Assembly: GCA_963710735.1 (NCBI GenBank)
Contig: CAVQBN010000023.1
Location: forward strand, 124,001-188,000
DNA length: 64,000 nucleotides
Source: FEN-1297 sp963710735
Lineage (GTDB): Bacteria; Bacteroidota; Ignavibacteria; Ignavibacteriales; Ignavibacteriaceae
Direction of reading: 5' to 3'
Under the pieces are notes generated by a model, which searched no databases, was not told the DNA's origin, and saw only the letters and a list, made by a program, of their open reading frames with translations. Position 1 is the stretch's first letter. The number at the start of each line of letters is the position of its first letter. The translations under genes and the position numbers were made by a program. Positions 56,710-64,000 of this stretch are shown here, piece by piece.

Positions 56710-57745
56710 ATGAAAATTATAGAATACGTAAAAAAATATGATCCGCAGAATCAGTTTGAAGTATTAATTAGTTCTTACAAGCAAATTGAATATGCATGGA
56801 ATAACAAATTCGACTTAGGTAAAATTAATAAAGATAATTTTAATAAAGTTTTAGTAACCGGTCTCGGCGGTTCTGCAATAAGTGCTGATTTAATGCAAAA
56901 CTATCTGCGAACTGAAATGGATTTCCCATACTTTGTTAATAGAAATTATTACTTACCTCCATTTGCAGATCAAAATACCCTGGTAGTTATCTCGTCTTAT
57001 TCCGGAAATACAGAGGAAACAATCTCTGTTTTTAACGAAGCAATAAAGAAAGAAATGCAGTATTGTTTGCGTTACAACCGGCGGAAAAGCAGAGAAAATT
57101 GCAATTGAGAATGGGATCCCTGTTATTAAAATCCAGCCCGGTTTGCAGCCAAGATATGCATTGGGATTAAGCTTCTTTTCGTTGCTTAGGCTTTTACAAG
57201 AATTAAAATTAATCCCTGATCAAAATGAAGTTGTAAATAAAATTATTAATTTATGGAAAAACAAAGGGAATGAATTTTCTGCCGAGGATAATTTTGCTTT
57301 TAATTTAGCCGAATCTCTAATAGGTTTTATTCCTACAATTTATTCTGCTTCAGATGTAACTTCTGCTGTCGGTTACAGACTTAAATGTCAATTTAACGAA
57401 AATTCAAAACTGCATGCTTTTCACAACGTTATTCCGGAATTAAATCATAATGAAATTATCGGCTGGGAATCCTTTGCTGAAAAACAATTTCAAACAAAAT
57501 TAATAACAATTTTAGATGAAGAGTATCTTCCTCAAATTAAAAAAAGATTTGAAATAACTACTGAGCTTGCTGCAAAAAATGGAGTTGAAATTGTATCTCT
57601 AAAAAGTGAAGAAAAAGAATTTAAACTTCGGTTATTAGAGTTGATTTATTTAGGTGATTGGATATCTTATTATTTAGCAGTACTGAGGGGTTTTGATCCT
57701 ACTGAAATTGAGAATATCAATATTTTGAAAAAAAGATTAAGTTAA
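56710..57745 (+). pseudogene. Bifunctional phosphoglucose/phosphomannose isomerase, frameshifted
   Basis: SIS-domain sugar isomerase interconverting glucose-6-P or mannose-6-P with fructose-6-P. The first frame (ATG 56710 behind AGGAGA) has VLVTGLGGSAISADLMQNYL and VVISSYSGNTEETISVFNEA, then runs off after KKEMQ and stops at 57108. Skipping T57061 continues the protein as IVCVTTGGKAEKIAIENG and GLQPRYALGLSFFSLLRLLQ, through SAVGYRLKCQFNENSKLHAF and NHNEIIGWES to the end at 57745. Repaired length is about 345 residues, normal for this family. A sequence error is as likely as decay, because the enzyme is central to metabolism. Confidence 0.78.
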
Positions 57746-57770
57746 AGAATTTTAATTATTATTCTTATGC

Positions 57771-60649
57771 TTGTATAAAATAAGTACTGCGATTGATTAT
57801 ATAATTTTTAGAATTAAGAAAGTCGCACGTTTGCTTAAAAATTTAAAATATTTGGTAATAATTTTTGCTCTTTTCAGCTGTAATATTGAAGCACAGTATT
57901 ATTCTTTTGGGCGAAATAAAGTTCAATACGAAAAATTCGATTGGAAAGTTCTAAAGACCAAACATTTCAATGTTTACTATTACGGCGAGATGGGAGAAGT
58001 CGCCAACGTAGGAGCTGCAATTGCCGAGCAAACATACGAGGAATATAAAGTCAGATTTAACCTCGTAATATCACATCGGATTCCTCTTATATTTTACAAC
58101 ACTTCAAACCAATTTGAACAGACAAATACAACTCCAGGATTATTGCCGGAAGGTGTCGGCGGCTTTTTTGAATATATGAAAGGCAGGGTTGTAATCCCTA
58201 ATACCGGATCAATCCATGATTTCCGCCATGTAATAAGGCATGAGCTTACTCATGTTTTTATGGCCTCCAAGCTTTACAGAATATTCAAAGATCACCGTCT
58301 GCCGAACGATTACTATCCGCCGCTTTGGTATACGGAAGGGCTAGCAGAATATGTTTCAACGACAGAAGATTCTCAAGCAAAAATGGTTTTAAGAGATGCT
58401 GTGATTAATAATTATTTTTACAATCTTCATAATATCTACCGTATAAGCGGAACTTTTTTGATGTATAAAGAGGGGCAGAGCTTTTTAGAATTTGTTGCAA
58501 AAGAATACGGCAAGGGGAAAGTTTTACAAATACTAAAAAATTTCTGGATGTACTCCAGTTTCAATAAAGTAGTTGCTTACACTCTAGGTCAATCAATAGA
58601 AGAAATAGATAAGAAATGGACCTTTTATCTAAAAAGGAAATATTATCCTTTAATTAAAGAAGATGCGCCACCGGAATTTGCTTCAAATAAATTAACAAAT
58701 TTCGGTTTTAATTTTTCACCGGTAAAATATAAAATAAACGATGTTGATTATCTATATTTTATTGGTAACCGCGACGGTTACTCTTCATTATACCGTCTTG
58801 AATTAAATAAAGAAGACCAGGAAAAAGAGAAGCCGGAATTGGTATTAAGAGGAGAGAAATCCGAGGAACTTGAATCGTTTCATCTATTTCAATCTTCAAT
58901 TGATATTTCTAAAAATGGAGTTAATTGCATTTGTAACAAAGAGCGGGGGAACAGATGCAATTCATTTCTTTTCAATTAAAAAAAATAAAATCATCAGCAA
59001 TTATCAGAATCCTTTTTTAATTTCAATTTCTTCGCCAAAGTATTCGGCTGATGGAAAAAGAATTGTTTTCCATGCAGTAGACCAGAAAGGATTTAGTGAT
59101 ATTTTTGTCCTGAATTTAGCTAATGATTATTTAATGAGACTTACCAATGATATTTACGATGACCGCGATCCTGCTTTTGGTATAAATGACAACCAAATTA
59201 TTTTTTCATCAGATAGAACTGCAGGGAAATTTGAAAAACATTACAATTTATTTTCATATAATATCGATACTCATCAGATAAAATATATTACATATTTTAA
59301 TTTTAATAATTATTCTCCGATTATTTCGCCCGATAAAAAGACTTTATTATTCACTTCCGATTATGATGGTGTAAGAAATATCTGGGAAATGAAAATAAAT
59401 AAAGGTCAATTTAATAATAAGGTTAAGAGAATAACTAATTTTATTACAAGTGCTTTTAATCCCGTATACATTGACACAAACGAAATTTCTTTTTCGGGAT
59501 TTGAGCATTTTGAATTCAATTTGTATGATTTAAAACTTGATAATGCAAAAATTGATACAGCATTAACTTTAACAGTAAAATTAGATTCTACCACCGGCAA
59601 ATGGGAACCTATTTCATTGAATGAAAGTTCGGAAAGAGAAAATGTTAAATATAAACGTGAATACAGTTTGGATTATGCCCAGAGTCAAATTTCTACCGAT
59701 CCGGTTTTCGGAACTATGGGTGGAGCTGTTGTGTCGTTAAGCGATCTTTTAAGCAACGATAACTATTATTTCTTCATATATAACACTGCACAGGTTCAAA
59801 GCGATATTCTAAAAAGCTTCAACGTAATGATTGAGAGAATAAATTTAAGGCAACGAGCTAATTATGGTTACGGCGTCTTTCATTTTAGCGGTAACAGGTA
59901 CGATATAACAGAGTCGGATGAATATTATTATGAAAGAAGCTTTGGCGGATTCTTTTCAATGTATTTTCCCATTTTCAAAATTTTCCAGACTTGAATCGGA
60001 TGTTTCTCTAATCAATTCAGATAAACAAATTTACACAGGAATTCTGGAAAGAAAAGCATTATTAGTCAGCAATTCACTTTCTTATGTTTATGACAATTCG
60101 CTTTGGGGGCCAACCGGTCCGCTCGACGGTATCCGGGCTAGATTTCTTTTAGGCTATACCGGTGATGTTAAATATAGCAATGTTAATTATTTCTCCGTCA
60201 TTGCGGATTACAGGCAATATTTTAGATTCAGTTATAGTTCTGCGCTTGCTGTTAGAGCTGCGCTTTTTTATAACCAGGGTAAAGAAGCCAGGCGTTATTT
60301 TATGGGAGGCAGCTGGGATTTAAGAGGATGGCCAAGGTGGTCTATCCGCGGTGAAAAAATGTGGCTGACATCAGTCGAATTAAGATTTCCATTAATCGAT
60401 CAGGTGAATATAAAATTTCCCTTTTTAGATATGGGATTCTGGGGTTTAAGAGGTGCTTTGTTTTTTGATTCGGGTAGCGCATGGGATACAAATTATTTAA
60501 GTACTTTGGGAGATTTTGGAGGAGGAATTAGAATAAATTTGTTCGGCGCAATTGTATTCAGATATGATATCGGCAAAAAGATTGAATACAATTACACTAA
60601 ATTGCAGCCAGGTCTATTTTATCAATTCTTTTTCGGATGGGATTTTTGA
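57771..60649 (+). pseudogene. Gluzincin protease - TolB-like propeller - Omp85 barrel fusion, two frameshifts
   Basis: One gene of about 960 codons broken by two single-base shifts. Part one (start TTG 57771, or TTG 57831 directly before the signal peptide LKNLKYLVIIFALFSCNIEA) has a peptidase MA-like domain with HELTH (157-161, zinc and catalytic residues) and downstream YTEGLAEY (Glu189 as likely third ligand). Part two, after the A5 run 58911-58915, holds TolB/PD40 propeller repeats (SPKYSADGKRIVFHAVD, ISPDKKTLLFTSDYDGVRNI). Part three, after 59964-59971, is an Omp85/D15 barrel (RRYFMGGSWDLRGWPRWSIR, GALFFDSGSAWD), ending FFGWDF. Predicted outer-membrane location with the protease and propeller in the periplasm. 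No POTRA domain seen. Confidence 0.75.
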
Positions 60650-61779
60650 AAAAGATAATAATAATATTGCTGCCTTTAATTTTTCTCAGCGGCTGCTTAC
60701 CGTCAATAATAAAAATTAAAGTTTTAAATGATCAACTGCCTTATGAAATGTTCGGCAAAATACCTCAAAGAGATTTTTATATCCCGACAACTATAAGCGA
60801 CTCATTAATTGAAAAATGGGAAACCAGTGTAAACGGAGGTTTAACAAATTCAAGTTTTACAAATTATGATTCCAGCATCTTTATTAACGACCTTTCCGGC
60901 TGGGTGACATGTATAAATTTAAATACCGGGAAACATCTTGGGCAAATAAAAAATAAAGGGGCGGTTTATTCATCGCCTATGGTAACAAAGTCTTTAGTGA
61001 TATTCCCATTAGTAGTCTCCAATGATAATTATACTAATCTTTATTATTATAATTTCATAACAGGTAAAGTCGATAGTAAAGTTAAAATAGATGGAAAAGT
61101 ATTATCACAATTAATTAAAATACAAGACGGAGTTATTTTTAATACTGAAGATGGGAAGGTTTTTAAGTATGATAATTATGGCAAAAGAATCTGGGAAACT
61201 AAAACAGATGTAAGATGTCATAGTTCGCCGTCAATGTTTAAAAATATAATTTTCTTTGGGAATGATAACGGTGAGATAATTGCTATTGATGCTGAGTATG
61301 GAAAGATTATATACAAGAAAAAAATCGGAAGTCCTTTTTCCGGAAGTTCCTCCATATCAAACAACATTGCATATATTGGAAATGATGATGGAGTTCTTTA
61401 CGCATTCAAATTAAGTTCTGGTGATATTATCTGGAAATTCAATTCCGGTTCAGAAATTATGGCTGTCCCGGTAATGAACAATAACAATGTATATTTAGCC
61501 AATATGAGCGGCAAATTATTTTCTCTTGATAAAAGGACCGGGAAACAAAATTGGGCGACAGATATTGGAGGAGTTATTAATGCAACTCCATTATTGACTA
61601 ACAACTATTTAATCGTTCCGGATCTGGATAGTCAAATAGATTTTTTAGATGTTTCAACCGGGAAAATAATTAAAAGAATAAAACTTGAAAGTCATGCCAA
61701 ACTTTCACCGGTGATTATAAAAAATAAATTATTGATCGGTTACGATAACGGAATTATTAGAGCATATGAAATTCAATAA
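60646..61779 (+). CDS. PQQ-type beta-propeller lipoprotein (BamB-like)
   Basis: About 377 residues. The signal peptide MKKIIIILLPLIFLSGC ends in a lipobox. The start is TTG 60646, overlapping the previous stop (TTGA) behind GGATGGGA; ATG 60637 would only add MGF. The body is a run of PQQ/quinoprotein-like propeller blades: GWVTCINLNTGKHLGQIKNK, NGEIIAIDAEYGKIIYKKKI, DGVLYAFKLSSGDIIWKFNS, GKLFSLDKRTGKQNWATDIG. The same architecture defines BamB, the propeller lipoprotein that binds the POTRA domains of BamA. The gene ahead encodes an Omp85 barrel, so a partnership is plausible, but inferred. Confidence 0.8.
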   Translation: MKKIIIILLPLIFLSGCLPSIIKIKVLNDQLPYEMFGKIPQRDFYIPTTISDSLIEKWETSVNGGLTNSSFTNYDSSIFINDLSGWVTCINLNTGKHLGQIKNKGAVYSSPMVTKSLVIFPLVVSNDNYTNLYYYNFITGKVDSKVKIDGKVLSQLIKIQDGVIFNTEDGKVFKYDNYGKRIWETKTDVRCHSSPSMFKNIIFFGNDNGEIIAIDAEYGKIIYKKKIGSPFSGSSSISNNIAYIGNDDGVLYAFKLSSGDIIWKFNSGSEIMAVPVMNNNNVYLANMSGKLFSLDKRTGKQNWATDIGGVINATPLLTNNYLIVPDLDSQIDFLDVSTGKIIKRIKLESHAKLSPVIIKNKLLIGYDNGIIRAYEIQ

Positions 61780-62497
61780 AGAAATATTATTATTGCTAAT
61801 TCTGACTCTTTTATTCTCGAACTCAATGTACTCACAGGATTGCAAAGTAAAAGTTATTATAAAAACTGATGTAGACAGTTCGCTGATTTTCATCAATAAT
61901 AATTTTGCCGGTAAAGGGAGAATTGAAACTGAACTTGGAAAAGGGAATTATCTGGTTACAGCTACGGAGCCTTCCGTTTTGTGGGATGCTAAAAAAATTT
62001 CCGACTCCTTAAAGATCAGCAATTGTGATGAACCAAAAATTATCTCGTTGAAATTTAATAACGGTTTTTATCTTCAAACAGACCCTCAAGATGCGTATGT
62101 ATATTCTAAAGATTCTTTGCTTGGGTTTACGCCTATATATGTACCGGAATATTTTAGTAGCCTGGAATTGAAAAAACCGGGTTATGAAAATGTAGCTATG
62201 TCTACAAATACAATGTCATCTGATAAAATAGTAAAGCTGAATTATATTGGTCTTCCCAACGGCAAAAATTTCTTTGAAAAGGATTTATTTAAAATCTTAC
62301 TCGGTGGAATTATTGTCCTTGGAAGTGCGACGGCATATTATAAATTAAAAGCAGATGACAAATTCAGCCAGTATCAAGCAACAGGGAAAGGGGATTATTT
62401 AACTCAAACTAGGAAATATGATTTGATTAGCGGAATTACAATGGGAGCTTTAGAAATAAACTTTGGGGTATTGCTATATTATTTCTTAGGAGATTAG
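61766..62497 (+). CDS. PEGA-domain envelope protein
   Basis: 243 residues, signal peptide 1-23 (LLLLILTLLFSNSMYSQ). Two PEGA-like units: IKTDVDSSLIFINNNFAGKG and LQTDPQDAYVYSKDSLLGFT followed by ELKKPGYE, the usual second half of the domain. A hydrophobic hairpin near the C-terminus (FKILLGGIIVLGSATAYY; GALEINFGVLLYYFLGD) probably sits in the membrane. PEGA domains are found on surface and cell-wall proteins. The ATG overlaps the lipoprotein gene by 14 bases, so the two are translated together with the protease-Omp85 gene. Confidence 0.75.
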   Translation: MKFNKEILLLLILTLLFSNSMYSQDCKVKVIIKTDVDSSLIFINNNFAGKGRIETELGKGNYLVTATEPSVLWDAKKISDSLKISNCDEPKIISLKFNNGFYLQTDPQDAYVYSKDSLLGFTPIYVPEYFSSLELKKPGYENVAMSTNTMSSDKIVKLNYIGLPNGKNFFEKDLFKILLGGIIVLGSATAYYKLKADDKFSQYQATGKGDYLTQTRKYDLISGITMGALEINFGVLLYYFLGD

Positions 62498-62577
62498 CTG
62501 ATATTCATTCCGGATTTCAAATTATAATTCTTATTCCATAAATTTAAAATCATAAAATAATTTATTGAACATAACAG

Positions 62578-63432
62578 ATGCTAACAGTATTAGAATCCAT
62601 TAAACTTTCAACGGAATTTTTAACAAACAAAGGTATTGAATCACCCCGCATTAATGCTGAATTAATGTTAGCTAATATATTAAACTGCAAAAGATTAGAT
62701 CTTTATCTTTCATTTGAACGGCCATTAAGTGAAGGGGAAACGAATCTATACCGGGAATTTATAAGGAGAAGAAGTAAGTTTGAACCACTTCAATATATTC
62801 TGGGATCGGTTGAGTTTTACGGATTGGAATTTAAAGTGAATAAATCGGTTTTAATCCCAAGGCCTGAAACAGAAATATTAGTTGAAACAATATTAAAATC
62901 GGTCGAAAAAGATAGTGCATTAAATATATTAGATATTGGAACCGGAAGCGGAATAATTGCAATTAGTCTGGCTAAAAATCTGCCTGCCTCGTCCATTACT
63001 GCAATCGATTCCAGCGATAGCGCTTTGGTCATAGCAAAAGAAAATGCCGAATTAAATGGAGTAGAAAAACAAATTAAATTTAAAAGTTCCGACATTATAA
63101 CTAATGAAGTAGACCTAGGCTATCCGTTTGACATTGTCGTTTCAAATCCGCCATATATTTCTATGGAAGATTACAAGGATCTTGCTCCGGAATTACGTTT
63201 ATATGAACCTCAAATTGCCCTGACAGATAATTTTGACGGGCTAAACTTTTATAGAACAATTACGGGCAAATCAAAAACTTTATTAAACAAGGGAGGAAAA
63301 TTATTCTTTGAATTAGGCCAGGGGCAATCGAAAAAAGTATCAGATATTTTACAGCAAGCCAATTTTAGCAATATTGTTATTAAAAAAGATTATCAGAATA
63401 TTGACAGAGTAATTTCGGGAGAATTAATTTGA
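62578..63432 (+). CDS. prmC: Release factor glutamine methyltransferase PrmC
   Basis: Methylates the glutamine of the GGQ motif in release factors RF1 and RF2, using SAM. 284 residues. SAM-binding motif I is LDIGTGSGIIAISLA (118-132), and the NPPY catalytic motif is SNPPYIS (190-193). An N-terminal helical domain (about 1-75) and the IPRPETEILVE segment are typical of PrmC and separate it from other N5 methyltransferases. The stop overlaps the start of dtd (TTGA). Confidence 0.93.
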   Translation: MLTVLESIKLSTEFLTNKGIESPRINAELMLANILNCKRLDLYLSFERPLSEGETNLYREFIRRRSKFEPLQYILGSVEFYGLEFKVNKSVLIPRPETEILVETILKSVEKDSALNILDIGTGSGIIAISLAKNLPASSITAIDSSDSALVIAKENAELNGVEKQIKFKSSDIITNEVDLGYPFDIVVSNPPYISMEDYKDLAPELRLYEPQIALTDNFDGLNFYRTITGKSKTLLNKGGKLFFELGQGQSKKVSDILQQANFSNIVIKKDYQNIDRVISGELI

Positions 63433-63878
63433 GAGCAGTAATACAAAAAGTAACGGAAGGTGGAGTAGATATTCCGTCTCAAAATTATTCTGAAAAAATA
63501 GGCAAAGGTCTAGTAATATTACTCGGAATTAAAATCGGGGATAAAGAAGACGACGTAAATTTTGTTGCCGATAAGTGCTGCAACTTAAGAATATTTGAAG
63601 ATGAAAATGAAAAAATGAATCTTTCGGTAAAAGATATTAATGGGGAAATTTTAATCATATCCCAATTCACATTATACGGCGATACTAGAAAGGGAAACCG
63701 CCCAAGCTTTATAGAGGCAGCAAGGTCTGAAGAAGCTGTGCCGCTATATGAAAAATTTATTAAAAGGGTAAAACAGAACATTGGGGAGTCCAAAGTTAAA
63801 ACCGGAATTTTCGGTGCAATGATGTCCGTTAAAATAATAAATGACGGTCCGGTAACCGTAACAGTAGAATCAAAATAA
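63429..63878 (+). CDS. dtd: D-aminoacyl-tRNA deacylase
   Basis: Removes D-amino acids wrongly attached to tRNA. 149 residues, standard length. Conserved SQFTLYGDTRKGNRPSF, including the catalytic Ser-Gln segment, and the C-terminal Gly-Pro cis motif NDGPVTVTVES. The start is TTG 63429 with GGGAG (63418-63422) six bases ahead, overlapping the prmC stop. Start MRAVIQKVTEGGV is conserved in the family. Confidence 0.93.
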   Translation: MRAVIQKVTEGGVDIPSQNYSEKIGKGLVILLGIKIGDKEDDVNFVADKCCNLRIFEDENEKMNLSVKDINGEILIISQFTLYGDTRKGNRPSFIEAARSEEAVPLYEKFIKRVKQNIGESKVKTGIFGAMMSVKIINDGPVTVTVESK

Positions 63879-63931
63879 TTTTATAACTATCTTATAAATA
63901 ACTTCTATTAAAATTAAAGTATCGTAATATT

Positions 63932-64000
63932 TTGCATTCAGTATTAATGATATTTTTAGACGGAGTTGGTATAGGCAAAGCTGATTATCAGTCCAACCCG
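63932..64000 (+). CDS. Alkaline-phosphatase-superfamily metalloenzyme, N-terminus (partial)
   Basis: The window ends inside this gene. Visible residues MHSVLMIFLDGVGIGKADYQ match the opening of the phosphoglycerate mutase/phosphopentomutase (metalloenzyme) superfamily, where the Asp of LDG binds metal. TTG 63932 gives the best-looking N-terminus; ATG 63947 (MIFLDGVGIG) is the alternative. No clear ribosome site. Only 23 codons are visible, so which member of the superfamily it is cannot be said. Confidence 0.5.
   Translation, partial: MHSVLMIFLDGVGIGKADYQSNP

Noticed and set aside
62817..63095. 92-residue minus-strand frame inside prmC
   Set aside because: Antisense shadow of the conserved methyltransferase domain; no start signals.
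1..64000. CRISPR array, tRNA/rRNA genes, tmRNA near smpB, transposase or prophage genes
   Set aside because: Looked for regular direct repeats, cloverleaf-like segments with GTTC loops and typical protein motifs; found none that hold up by eye. A tRNAscan or Infernal run would be decisive.

Overview
The window is an AT-rich bacterial chromosome segment, densely packed with genes on both strands. Two secreted proteins end in a 'NYPNPFNPSTTIQYQIP'-type C-terminal sorting domain (type IX secretion). Together with the SusA-like amylase, CarboxypepD-regulatory TonB receptor, pyruvoyl arginine decarboxylase and frequent TTG starts, this suggests the Ignavibacteria/Chlorobi-Bacteroidota group. That placement is inference from protein style; no rRNA is present. 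I see no rRNA, tRNA, CRISPR array, IS element, prophage or plasmid functions.

Layout. 1-129: 3' end of a CCA-adding enzyme. 454-10783: tripartite efflux locus (TolC, MacA-like adaptor, MacB-type ATPase, one permease, then four tandem paralogous permeases). 11093-18643: large outer-membrane-type protein, Nudix hydrolase, secreted BNR/sortilin-type protein. 18840-24348: PfkB kinase, mtnA, recO, HtrA protease, aroC. 24365-28358: metallo-beta-lactamase-fold hydrolase, a NitT/TauT-like ABC permease with a motif-degenerate ATPase, and an acyl-CoA carboxylase beta subunit. 28483-31317: MltD-like lytic transglycosylase lipoprotein with seven LysM repeats. 31424-36145: TPP riboswitch controlling a thiamine salvage operon (TonB receptor, thiamine pyrophosphokinase, sodium:solute symporter). 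36087-39380 (minus strand): TerC, PdaD, TyrS, SmpB. 39717-43034: secreted GH13 amylase and maltose-type MFS transporter. 43046-48870: two sorting-domain proteins flanked by two copies of an intergenic repeat, a 52-residue membrane protein and two small barrel proteins. 49005-52200 (minus strand): frameshifted MFS transporter and a POT peptide transporter. 52635-57745: one tightly overlapping operon with type 2 IPP isomerase, polyprenyl synthase, HPr, enzyme I and a frameshifted phosphoglucose/phosphomannose isomerase. 57771-62497: frameshifted fusion of a gluzincin protease, TolB-like propeller and Omp85 barrel, then a BamB-like lipoprotein and a PEGA protein. 62578-64000: prmC, dtd and the start of an alkaline-phosphatase-superfamily gene.

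How genes work together: the thiamine operon covers outer-membrane uptake, inner-membrane uptake and phosphorylation under one riboswitch that probably terminates transcription. The amylase plus MFS pair degrades and imports maltodextrin. The protease-Omp85 protein next to a BamB-like lipoprotein is the best candidate for an undescribed envelope system. Six reading-frame breaks fall between 44.6 and 60 kb while I found none in the other genes; this is either a sequence-quality problem or real decay, and it decides how several of these genes should be read.
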